Of a DNA stretch of 64,000 nucleotides, positions 49,090-58,509 are shown in pieces. Positions within the stretch are counted from its first letter, which is position 1. The number at the start of each line of letters is the position of its first letter. Origin of the DNA: Sciurus carolinensis (lineage: Eukaryota > Chordata > Mammalia > Rodentia > Sciuridae); contig NC_062229.1 of NCBI RefSeq assembly GCF_902686445.1, positions 62,001 to 126,000 of the forward strand. Direction: 5' to 3'. Made by a program: the position numbers and the translations under genes. Below the pieces are notes generated by a model. It did no database searches, was not told the origin of the DNA, and saw only the letters and a list, made by a program, of their open reading frames with translations.

Positions 49090-49285
49090 CTGCAGCAGGG
49101 CTCACGATCGGGACTCCGGATTTTCCCTTGTGGGGTGTCCTGGGCACTGCAGAGCACTGGGCAGTGTCCCGGACCCCCATCCACTGTGGTCAGCACTCTC
49201 CAGTTGTGACCATCACCAGTGTCCCCATTCGACACCCAGCGTCCCTGGGGGCAGCGCTGCCCCTGGCTGAGAACCCTGTCTTAGG
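49090..49285. mobile_element. MER5-like DNA transposon remnant (hAT-Charlie)
   Basis: The series 'gggactccggatttt', 'gtggggtgtcctgggcactg', 'ctccagttgtgaccatcacc' and 'tggctgagaaccctg' follows the order of a MER5 consensus. Confidence 0.75.
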
Positions 49286-49591
49286 GGAGAACCCCTGGAC
49301 CAAGGCTGGACAGGAAGACGCTGGGGTCGGGGTAGCCAGGGGGCCCCTTCCTGTCGGGGGACATGCAGCCCCGTCCACGCTGGTGGGGCCGCAGGAACCT
49401 TGTGGGTGAGGAGTCTCCTGGAGGTGTGGCAGGATGGGCATCCTCCGAGGCTGTGGCCGCTGCCCGCAGGGTCCCTGGCATGGCCGGGGGCACACCCAGC
49501 CTCCCTACCTCCACGGCGACCCAGGCCTGAGCCCAGAGACCTGGGGCTTCCCTGGGGTGTGGCTGTGGGCCCCCAGCCCCTGCGGCCTCCG

Positions 49592-49666
49592 GGAGAGGAG
49601 GAAGCAGGGCCCCACCCGCTGTGGAGCCACCCCAGTGGCCATGGCCGCGGCCATAAGAGCCCCACC
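49592..49666 (+). promoter_or_regulatory. Relic of a myeloid protease promoter before PRTN3 pseudogene
   Basis: A GGAA-type Ets/PU.1-like motif (gagaggaggaagcagg, about 49592-49607) lies about 50 bp ahead of a TATA-like cataagag (49651-49658), with the ATG at 49667. Granule protease promoters are known to combine PU.1, Myb and C/EBP sites with a TATA-like box. Function here is not shown. Confidence 0.5.
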
Positions 49667-50960
49667 ATGTCCCTCGCCACTGTCCACCCAGGCCTGCACG
49701 CTCTGACGTGCTGCTGGCCTTCTGGGAGGTGAGCAGGCCACATTCCCGTCCATCCCTGTGTCTGCCCGCGGGGCCCAGTGCCCTGCCCTGCCGGCCCTGC
49801 CGGGGAGACTGAGGCAGGGCTGCCCGGCTGGATGCCAGGGTGAGGGTGCCCGGGCAGGTTCTCGGTGCCCCCGGCCTGGCTGCTTGTCCGTCTGGGCGGT
49901 GGGTTCCCTCCAAGCCCCTTCCCAGGGCAGAGGTGCAGCTCAGGTGAGGCTCTGGGAGCCGGCAGGGCAGGGCTGCGGGGTCGGGTTGGGGGCCAGTGGG
50001 CACAGGTTCGGAGACTGAGCCCAGGCCTGGTGAGCCGGTGCCCGGGGCCTGCGGAGCCCGGAGCCCAGCAGCACAGGTCCCGCGTCAGCAGGTCTCCCAG
50101 GACGTGCGGCTCCTGCAGGTGGGCAGCTGGTCAGGCAGCATGCGTCCATCGAGACCTGCTGTGTGCTGGCCTGGCTCTGCGGGGCGACGGCGGGCGGGAA
50201 CATGCCCAGTGCCTGCTCCTGTGCTTGGGGACACGCAGGCCCCTCCCCTGGCTCCACCCAGGGTCGGCGTGCTGCCCCCCTGCGGCCACTCAGCAAGCGC
50301 AGCCAGATCAGTCCATGGGAGTCCATCCCTCCTGGAGCCCCGGGACTCAAAACAACAGGTGGGCATACAACTGGTGCTCAAGATGTGCTCTGCACAGAAT
50401 GGACACCATAGTGACAGACCCTACAGAGGGGCCCAGGCAGGGGAAACAGCCTCGACAGGGAGGCCGGCCAGCCGTGTGGTGAGGACAGGGCCGCCTGCGT
50501 CCCCACAGCTGGACGGACCCACCCCTCTGGGCGCCGAGGTGGCCGTGGTGCACCTGCCCGGCAGGACCAGCTGCTGCCCTGGGGCGCCCAGTGCCTGGCC
50601 ATGGGCACCCTGCGTCCTGCAGGAGCTCACGGTGACCGTGGTCGCCTTCCTGTGCCGCCTCACTGGCATCTGCCTCGGACCTGCGGCCCCGTCCTGCCGC
50701 CCGTCCTGAGGCTAGCGGGGCATTGGCCTCCTGCCGCACCCACTCTCGGCCACCCATCGCCTCGGGTCTGGCCGAGGGCTGTTCCTCCCAGGAGGCTGGG
50801 GCGGCCCTGGTCTGCGCAGTCCTGCGGGGCGTGGACTCCTTCCCGTGCCCAACTTCTTGGCCGGCGCGTCCCTGTGTGTGGGCTGGCTGCACACGGTGCT
50901 GCGCAGCCAGGGGCCTCCCTTGGCTGGCAGCTGGCCCTGAAGAGGCCGAGGCAGGCGCCC
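49667..50960 (+). pseudogene. PRTN3: PRTN3 (proteinase 3) pseudogene
   Basis: Proteinase 3 is a neutrophil granule serine protease. Exon 1 is 49667-49728; its end gtgctgctggcctt then ctgggaggtgagc matches the signal-peptide exon but is about 5 nt short. Exon 2 (His57) was not found. Exon 3 survives as about 50022-50118 (EPGAQQH-like, then QDVRLLQ, donor gtgggc) with its middle missing. Exon 4 is 50509 to about 50676: LDGPTPLGAEVAVVHLP, then QDQLLPWGAQCLAMG in another frame, a deletion, then VLQELTVTVVAFLCR; its donor is not GT. Exon 5 starts at 50792 and reads EAGAALVCAVLRGVDSF, so the catalytic GDSGG is lost and Ser195 aligns with Ala. QDQ and VTVV-F-CR point to PRTN3, not AZU1. Confidence 0.82.
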
Positions 50961-53091
50961 CCAAGCCCCCTCCCCAGGACCCTGTCCTGGCAGCCACCCA
51001 CCTTCCCAGCCCCGGGGCTCTGGGGACCAGGCCACCCTGCTCCCAGCTCCTGCGACAGCAGTCGAACCCCCACCTCCTGCCTGTCCTTTCCCCTGGGGAG
51101 TGGGCACCGTCCAGAACCGGTGTCCGAGGCTCTGGGCCACACTTAGGTGGTTGGGGACCGAGTGATCAGAGGTCTCACGCTTGACCCCACCGAGCTGGGC
51201 CGGGTGCAGCCCCTCCTGTGTGGCTCCGGGAAGGTCAGTTCTCATCTCTGGGCTGTTTTCCTCATCTGGAAAATGGGGTCACCTCAGACAGCCTGGCCAT
51301 GGGGCGTGGCCTTGTGTCGGAGCCCGGCTGTCAGTATGCGGGGGGCGGCGCTGCCAGGGGAGCCGGCCTGGGGTGCTGCTGGTCCAGCTGGGCAGGCAGG
51401 AAGGCTCCCAGGGAGGGCAGTCTCTGAGCCAGTCAGAGCGAACGGGAGCCGGGCTGGGGCGCGGAGGCCCTGGGGCGTGAGGCACGGGCTCCTGCGCGGC
51501 TGGCGTGGAGCAGGCAGGGACAGGGAAGAGTGCCAAGCCTCGCTCAGAGGGCAGGGAGTGAGCGGGAGCCGCCCGCCCGCACCGGGCACCTTCCTCAGGG
51601 CGCGCTCTGCCGCCACCTGGCGGGAGCACGCCAGTCCAAGCAGGACGGAGAGCCAGACCCGTCCCTTCCGGGCTCCTTGAAACCTCAAGTGACCGCCCAG
51701 CACCAGAACCAAGCCTGGGCAGAGATGTGCTGGCTTCTGGGGTTGCTGGTGCTCTCAGGGGCTGCAGCGGCTCCTGCGGAAGATGCAGAGGGACTTCTTG
51801 GTGCCCAGCATCAGGGTCACCCAGGGTAGCCGGAGGGAGCCTGGCAGTAAGCCGCTGGACGGGAAAGCCCAGAAGCAGCTTCTGTGGGCTCCCACGTGAA
51901 CAGTGACTCAGGAATGTTCTGGAAGGAAGTGCAGCTCAGCCCAGACGGGGAGGGGAGTTGCGGCCGGGGGTCCAGCCCCATCTGCCGGAGGCCTGCCAAG
52001 GCCGTAGAGACTGGGGAAGGAGGAGCCCGCGCAGAGGAAACAGGAGGCTTGGGGCCTCGCAGTGAGCGGCCCTGGCCCCCAACCGGGCGGAGGGACAGCG
52101 GGGCTCTCGCGGCAAGTGACTCGCTCTCCCCATAGGCCCTGCCTCCTCCCTCCTGGACTTACCTCCAGCCTCCAGGAGCCCCACCTGCGACAGGCGGCGG
52201 TCAGCAAGCCCTCATGGCGGGGTCACAGGCGGGCTGTGCCTGTGTGGACGCTCACCAAGCGCGCTCGAGGGCCTGGGTTCCAGGCCAGCGCCGCCCGCCC
52301 GTGGGGCGAGGAGAAAGTCTCACAGGCAGCACTGTGTCAGGCAGGAGCTTCCCACACGCCGCCGATTCATTGAAATGTGGCAACAGTTCCACCAGACCAC
52401 TGTCATGGCTCCCACTTTACAGAGGAGAAAACTGAGTCGCAGGGAGGTCAGCTGGGTGGCCGGATGCTTCCTGAGCCCAGCACTGACGCACGTACGCACC
52501 ATCGCATATGTGGACACAGTATACAGGAGGTGCTCAATAAGCAGACTGTGCTTGTCTGGTCTCCGTGCCTCGAGGGGCAGTGACACTGGAGGGCTCAGCC
52601 ACGTTCACGAGGCCCTGAGTTCTATCCCACCAACCCAAACCCTGCAGCCTCCTTCACGGTCCCCAGCCTCCAGCAAGATACAGGGCTCTGCATACAGTAG
52701 GTGCTCCCCACACTCTGCAGAGTCATATCAAGGCAGCAGGGTGGGGACGGTCAGAAGGGAGGGGCAGGACAGGCAGTGTGCCTGACCAAGCCAGGGGCAC
52801 TGACCGAGCGCTGGCTGTGTGCAGGGTCAGGGGAGGGCTGCAGCCCTGGTGAAGGCTCCTCCTGGGAAGTCCTCCCACGCAGGCGGGCACAGGGCAGCGT
52901 GGCCCCGTGGGAGGGCCAGACCGGCCAGCGCAGGCCCAGGCCAGCCTCTGCTGTGACCGGGGAGGCCGGGACTGCACCGCTCACCCCTCCCTGGGCCACC
53001 AGCAGTGCTGGGCCCCACGGACGCTCCTGCAGAGCCCTGGGCACGGGAGGTGGCCACGCAGCCCTGTCTCCAGGGCCAAGCGAGCAGGCAG

Positions 53092-53208
53092 GAGGGCCTG
53101 GCAGTCTCCACGGCCACTCCCTTGTGGACAAGCGTGTCCCCTGCAGTGTGGAGGGCCTGGCGGTCTCCACGGCCACTCCCTTGTGGACAAGCGTGTCCCC
53201 TGCAGTGT
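53092..53208. repeat. 59-bp tandem duplication
   Basis: Two copies beginning gagggcctggcagtctccac (53092) and gagggcctggcggtctccac (53151) differ at very few positions. They lie about 0.3 kb upstream of the ELANE pseudogene. Confidence 0.95.
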
Positions 53209-53254
53209 TTGGGACACACATGTAAAAAAAAAAGGATCATGTGTGGCCTTCGAA

Positions 53255-53410
53255 AAGCGCATGTGGTGCTGGGTGCTGGACCCAGGGGCTCCACACTGAG
53301 CCGCACCCCGCCGTCCCGTCCACCGCGAGACGGGTCTGGCTGTCACCCAGGCTGGCCTCGGCTTGCTCTCCTGAGCGCCTGCCGCAGCCTCCACGCCCAG
53401 CACCCAGCCC
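53255..53410 (-). repeat. B1-dID SINE upstream of ELANE pseudogene
   Basis: On plus it reads gtgctggacccaggggctcc, cacactgagccgcacccc and gtcacccaggctggcctcgg, a worn minus-orientation element ending about 90 bp before the ELANE ATG. Confidence 0.75.
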
Positions 53411-53497
53411 CTCCTCAGCCCGCTGCCCAGGACAGGAGGCCGGCAACACAACTGCCTCCCCCTGGGGGGTCCAGGGGGCGCGTGGGCCGGGCCCACC

Positions 53498-54980
53498 ATG
53501 ACCTGCAGCCGCAGAGCCCCCAGCCTCACCCTCTCCTCAGTCCTGCTGGCCACGCTGCTGGGTGGCGAGTGGCCGTCTGACCCTGGATGTCCTTTCCCAC
53601 CTCCTCACTGGGCACCAACCTGGGGCGCCCCCATCTGCAGGCGGTGGTAGAAGCTGGGACTGCGATGACAGAAAGGGACAGTTCCCAGTGGAGAGGCCAC
53701 CACCTGGTGCCCGGACCTGACTGTATCCTGGCCCCACAGCGCCCCTCTGCCTCAGTTTCCTCATTTGCCCTGTGGGTTTCTGCTGGGGTCCAAGGGGGCT
53801 GAGTGGCCAGGTGGAAGGGGTTCCACGGCCACTCAGTGCTCCCACCCCATGTGTCCCCAGGCCCTGTGCTGGCCTCGGAGACTGTGGGTGGCCGGCCAGC
53901 CCGGCCTCACGCGTGGCCCTTCACGGTGTCTCTGCAGAGGGGAGGCCACCCTGGTGGCCAGCAACTTCCTCATGTCTGCGGTGCACTGCGTGAACGGCCG
54001 GTGGGTCTCCAGACCCTCCTTCCCTCCCGGGCCAGGGTTGCCACCCTCGCGGCTGACCTGGGCACACCCACCGTGCTGCTGGCTCTGGGCCTCGGGCCAC
54101 GGGCAGGGCAGTCCGTCTCGGGAGTGTGGGCAGGCGGCAGAGGGAGCCAGTGCCCAGCTGGCCGAGCTCCGGTTTTCCCTGGGGAGCTTTGGAGGAGGGT
54201 CTGTTGTCATTGTGGTGCACAACTTGCTTTACTGAGCGCCTGCTGTTTTCCATGGTGGAGCCACATCCGGGGACAGCCCCAACCATGCCTGGAGCCACGC
54301 AGTCACTCCCACTGAAAGCTGGGGAAACTGAGGCGCAGGGCAGGGCACAGCGTGCTGGGCGGCGCCCGGCTCTGTGAGGCCCTGGAGCATGGTGTGGCGG
54401 GCGGGCACACGAGGTGGGCCGCTGCCTGGCCCACCTGACAGCCCGTGCCTCCCCTGCGGCAGCTCAACGGGTCTGCTGTCAACGCCAACATGCAGGTGGC
54501 TCGGCTGCCAGCCCAGGGTCGCGGTGTGGGCAACGGGACACAATGCCTGGCCATGGGCTGGGGCAGGCTGGGCACAAACGAGCGGGTACCCAGCATCCTG
54601 CAGGAACTCAACGTGACCGTGGTGACCTCCCTCTGCCGCCGCTGTGTCAACATGTGCACGCTCGTGCCAGGCCGGCAGTTGGCATCTGCTTTGTATGTAC
54701 CCCACACTGCCTGTGCTACAGCAGCAGGCCTGTGGCCAGACCCCAGGAAGGACTTCCCAGCCCTGTAGGGCAGTGGGAGGGCAAGAGGCCTCCAAGTCCA
54801 GCCTCCTGACTTCAGTCTCCCTCCCCAGGGGGACTCCGGTGGCCCGCTGGTCTGCAACGGGCTCGTGCAAGGCACGACTCCTCCATCCGGGAGGCTGCGG
54901 CTCTGGCTTCCACCCGGGTGCCTCTGCCCTGCAGCAGAGATCCCGGACGGGATCCACTCCACCATCCGCAGACCCAGGGA
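53498..54980 (+). pseudogene. ELANE: ELANE (neutrophil elastase) pseudogene
   Basis: Neutrophil elastase is an azurophil granule serine protease. Exon 1 is 53498-53564 (67 nt), with GC in place of GT at the donor. Exon 2 is 53861-54000: [16 protein letters not shown], then VSLQRGGH; about 14 nt coding FCGA and part of Thr are missing, which shifts the frame and removes Cys42; [18 protein letters not shown] follows in another frame. Exon 3 was not found. Exon 4 is 54463-54692: [48 protein letters not shown]; a one-base loss in cggcagttggcatctgc breaks the frame just before its GTATGT donor. Exon 5 starts at 54829: [15 protein letters not shown] with Ser195 retained, then frame loss, then AEIPDGIHSTIRR where family members have a Trp. 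The mature N-terminal Ile16 is Thr. Confidence 0.9.
54225..54385. repeat. MIR SINE remnant in the ELANE pseudogene
   Basis: 'ctttactgagcgcctgctgt' and 'aaagctggggaaactgaggc' are the two recognisable ends of MIR. This element sits where exon 3 would be sought. Confidence 0.75.
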
Positions 54981-56640
54981 CCTCCCTCCCCCAGCCCAGG
55001 GACCCCGTGAGCAGGGCCTGCTCAGAGGGCCACCCCCAGCACATGCCCTCGCTGTGTGTGGAATGCGTCTGGCGTCTGCCGGCCGTGCAGGGTGCAGCGT
55101 GGGGGTGTGCGCGCTGCCTCCAGGCTGGGCTCCGCTCTCCCCATAGGAGGCCCACCTCTGTGAGGGCAGCAGGCCTCTCTCCAGCTCCCAGGCCGAGTCA
55201 CGAGGTCTTCCCGTGTCCCCATGGGCGGCCGCTCCGCCTCCTGGCCACCCTGGGTGGAGGCAGAGGCCAGGCCAGAGCCTGGGTTGTGCTGTTCTGACTT
55301 GGAGCACGTGTCACGGCCATCTGAGTCCCTGTTTGCCTGTGCCGAGGCTGGTGGTGTCAGGGAGGGGTGGCCAGGCTGACTGGCCACTCCCATGGTGCAG
55401 CGGGTGGCACGGGGCTTCCCGGCACCGTGCAGCGCCCACCACTGGGGAGTCTACGAAGCAGCCCTGTGCGTCCAGGGCTGGGCACCATGGCTCCAGTGAC
55501 AGCTGGCAGCCCAGGAGCAAGGACACCCACCTGGCAGGCAAAGAAAATGCCCAGCAGGTGGGACAGCTTCCTTCCCTCAGCCTAGTCCCAGAGCCCTCTG
55601 CTGGGAACTCACCCACCTTTCCTTCTCCTGGGTGCTGGGCATGTGGCCGCGAGCGTCCCCCGGCCACCCCTGCAGGCCCAGGGCCAGCAGGCAGCTGGGC
55701 CCACTCCACCCTTCCTCTGGGCTGGCCGTGCCCAGCTGCAGTTCCCGCACACCCAGGCCTTCCGCTCAGGCCCCAGGCACGAAACAGCCCGTGGACCTGG
55801 GGGGCAGGCAGGGTCCCCCTGGGGACGTCACAGGCCTCCCCAGCAGCACCCCGGCCTCCACCCAGAGCCAACCACAGCCCTGCCCAGAGGGCTGCCGCTC
55901 AGGATCTGCTCGGCAGAATCTGCCCACAGACGTTGTCCGGGAGGGAGCTCAGGATCCAGGCTCGGTCAACCAGAGGCAGCCCTGAGGTTTTGGCTGTCCT
56001 GATGACGACTTCATAAGGGTCCGGGGGCACTGCTGGAGCAAGTCTGGGGATCCTGGGTCCCCAACAGGGGAGTCTGGTGAGGAGAGAGGCCATCAAAGAA
56101 GAGAGGAAAAGCCAGAGCTGACGTCTGGTGTTGGCCAGGCCCCGGGTCAAGACCCGTCCGGAGGAAGACCCTGGACTCTCCGTCTTGCTTTTCTAGTGGA
56201 CCTGTGCCCAGCCGACTTGGTTTCTCTGTCACTCATATCCGAAGGCCTTTCCATCTTCCTCCTACGTGCCACCTTGTTGGGGTTTCTGGCCCCAAGGCCA
56301 CAGGGATGGGAACAGGACAGTTGGGTGACCTTCACCCCCACCACCCGACCTTCTATTCAAGTTGGAGGAGGAAGAAAGGGGAGGCCAGAAATGGTTGTTT
56401 ACAAACCAAGGCCTCCAGATGCTATTGTGAAATCTAGCACTGGAAGGACACTGGTCAGGGGTCAAGGGAGTCGGGGCTGAGGGTCCATCGCTCCCCTCCT
56501 CCTCCTGCCAACTCCAGGGGCTGTCCCAGCAGAGTCAGCAAGGCTATGTGCTCTGGGTGTGCGTCTGGAAGGTGACCCCTCTGGTGAGGGTAAAGGTTGG
56601 GAGGGCGAGTTCCCCTTTCCCCAGCTGGGCCTCCGCCCAG
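54981..56640. other. ELANE-CFD spacer, no gene seen
   Basis: GC-rich sequence without recognised repeats or exons. Short open frames on both strands show no family motif. Confidence 0.5.
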
Positions 56641-56673
56641 CTGGCAGATGGCCGGCTCCCGCCCCTCTGCCCT

Positions 56674-56682
56674 CATAAAAGG
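56674..56682 (+). promoter_or_regulatory. CFD: CFD TATA-like box
   Basis: cataaaagg lies 50-58 bp ahead of the CFD ATG, leaving room for a short 5' UTR starting near 56705. Confidence 0.75.
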
Positions 56683-56731
56683 GCCCAGGGGCCCCTGCCT
56701 AGGTCAGTGTCCAGGCCACAGCCGTGTCACC

Positions 56732-58455
56732 ATGGCCGGATCTCCACAGTTGGCAGCTCTGGTCTTCCTGGGCGCGGCCATATGTGGTGAGTGGACATGG
56801 CAGGCGGCTGGGGGTGGGGGTCAAGCCTGGCCGCCTGTAGGGGGGCCCACCAGGCCTGGGGCAGAATCCTGGAGTGGACTCCCCAAGCACTGGGTGAATC
56901 TGAGCCTCCTCCACAGTAGGCCTGAAATTCTGCAGCTAAAACCGGCCCTTGGGGCATTAAGGTTGGTGGGCTCACCGTCCTCAGGTTCAATTCGAAGACT
57001 TTAGGCTCAGGGTGCGAGGCCGGAGTTGGCCGCAGACCCCCCTATGGTTCTGTCCCGGGCATTCTCTGCTCCACCAGGACCCGACACGGCAGCGGCGGGA
57101 TTCGGGTCGGGAAGGCCCGGGGGCGGGAGCGTCGGCGGCTGGGCCTCTCAGGGCGCTGTCCTCCCCGCGGTCCTCACGTCCTCCTCCTGGCCCACAGCCG
57201 CTCAGCCCCGCGGTCGGATCCTGGGCGGCCGGGAGGCCGAGGCGCATGCGCGGCCCTACATGGCGTCTGTGCAAGTGAACGGTCAACACCTGTGCGGCGG
57301 CGTCCTGATCAGCGCGCAGTGGGTGCTGAGCGCCGCGCACTGCCTGGAGGACGCGTGAGAGGCCACCGCCCGCCCGCCGGCCCCGGGGCGGGTTTGCGGG
57401 CGGGTCCCGGGGAGGGCGGGGCCGCGGCCGCCGCACTGAGGACCCCGCCCCGCCCCCAGGGCCGACGGGAAGGTGCAGGTGCTCCTAGGCGCGCACTCCC
57501 TGTCCCGGGCCGAACCCTCCCAGCGCCGGTACGACGTGCGCCGAGCAGTGCCGCACCCGGACAGCCGCCCGGACACCATCGACCACGACCTCCTCCTGCT
57601 GCAGGTCGGCGGAGGCCAGCCACATTCCCTCTTGCTGCGCCGGGACGACCTCCCGCCCCACTGACCCGCGCCCCCATCCCGACTCTAGTCACCTTCCCTC
57701 CGGTCGCGCTAAGGCCTCGCCTCGCCCCGCCCCGGCGCGCGCCCCCATCGCGGCTTAGCGGCAGCCTCTCGCTTCACGCCGCGCGCCACCTGACGCCCAC
57801 CTCTGCCCCATCCCAGCTGTCCGAGAAGGCGGCGTTGGGCCCGGCCGTACGTCCCCAACCCCTGCAGCGCGAGGACCGCGACGTGGCGCCGGGCACACTC
57901 TGCGACGTGGCCGGCTGGGGCGTGGTCAGCCACGCGGGCCGCCGGCCTGACCGCCTGCAGCACGTGCTCTTGCCGGTGTTGGACCGTGCCACCTGCAACC
58001 TGCGCACGTACCACGATGGTGCCATCACCCAGCGTATGATGTGCGCGGAGAGCAACCGCCGCGACAGCTGCAGGGTGCGCGCGGAGGGGCGGGACGAGCT
58101 CTGCGGGAGGGTCGTTAGGAGAGGTGGGATCCGGGACAAATCGAGGGAGACGAGAGACCCAGGATTGGAGGGCGCACAGGGAGGGAGGGAGGGAGGGAGG
58201 AGCGGGCCGAGACAGGGCAGGGGTGCGGCCTGCCAGCGGGGAGAGCGGAGGAAAGGCGAGCTCACAGCACTCACGGCTCCGCCCGCCCCGCAGGGCGACT
58301 CCGGTGGCCCGCTGGTGTGCGGGGGAGTGGTTGAAGGTGTGGTCACCTCGGGCGCGCGCGTGTGCGGCAACCGCAAGAAGCCGGGTATCTACACGCGCGT
58401 GGCGAGCTACGTGGCCTGGATCGACGGCGTGCTGGCCGAGGACGCGGAGATCTGA
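56732..58455 (+). CDS. CFD: CFD, complement factor D (adipsin)
   Basis: Factor D is the secreted serine protease that cleaves factor B bound to C3b in the alternative complement pathway. Exons: 56732-56786, 57198-57354, 57460-57604, 57817-58074, 58294-58455 (TGA). They total 777 nt, or 258 residues, with GT-AG introns. It starts with a signal peptide ([16 protein letters not shown]) and the propeptide ends GR before the mature [19 protein letters not shown]. The catalytic triad is complete: His66 (SAAHC), Asp114 ([10 protein letters not shown]) and Ser208 (GDSGGPLVC). Asp203 in RRDSC corresponds to the S1 specificity residue. The end reads [12 protein letters not shown], a few residues longer than the human WIDSVLA. 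No lesion is visible, in contrast with its two upstream paralogues. Confidence 0.98.
58182..58201. repeat. (GGGA)n microsatellite in the last CFD intron
   Basis: Five units of ggga interrupt the 219-nt intron between the fourth and fifth coding exons. Confidence 0.9.
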
Positions 58456-58489
58456 GTGGGACCTGCGGCGCAGGGCACGAGGAGCTGGT

Positions 58490-58495
58490 AATAAA
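58490..58495 (+). terminator. CFD: CFD polyadenylation signal
   Basis: AATAAA lies 35 bp after the stop codon, followed by a GT-rich stretch (gttcctgtgtccgg). Confidence 0.9.
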
Positions 58496-58509
58496 GGCGA
58501 TCGTTCCTG

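Larger units (their letters stand above)
42700..49590. other. SINE-rich intergenic DNA, no gene seen
   Basis: In human, AZU1 lies in the equivalent interval. I searched by eye on both strands for its catalytic-region motifs (SAAHC-like, GDGGTPLVC-like and the exon 4 NVTVT block) and found none. What is visible is SINEs, an L1-like piece and a MER5 element. Confidence 0.55.
50961..53490. other. Spacer between PRTN3 and ELANE pseudogenes
   Basis: No exon was recognised. Old MIR-like pieces lie at about 51225-51300 (ttttcctcatctggaaaatg) and 52380-52555 (actttacagaggagaaaact ... caggaggtgctcaataagca). A 59-bp duplication and a SINE near the right end are listed separately. Confidence 0.5.

Noticed and set aside
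49432..49560. Possible AZU1 exon 2 (gccgggggcacacccagcct)
   Set aside because: A short G-G-H-T-Q-P string could recall the protease N-terminus, but the His57 block and flanking exons are missing; chance is the simpler reading.
54320..54400. Possible ELANE exon 3 (gtgctgggcggcgcccggct)
   Set aside because: It resembles V-L-G-A-H weakly but lies inside a MIR remnant and lacks acceptor, donor and the rest of the exon.
54229..55307. Two minus-strand frames of more than 300 codons opposite the ELANE pseudogene
   Set aside because: Antisense to protease exons in GC-rich DNA; no domain, no splice or promoter support.
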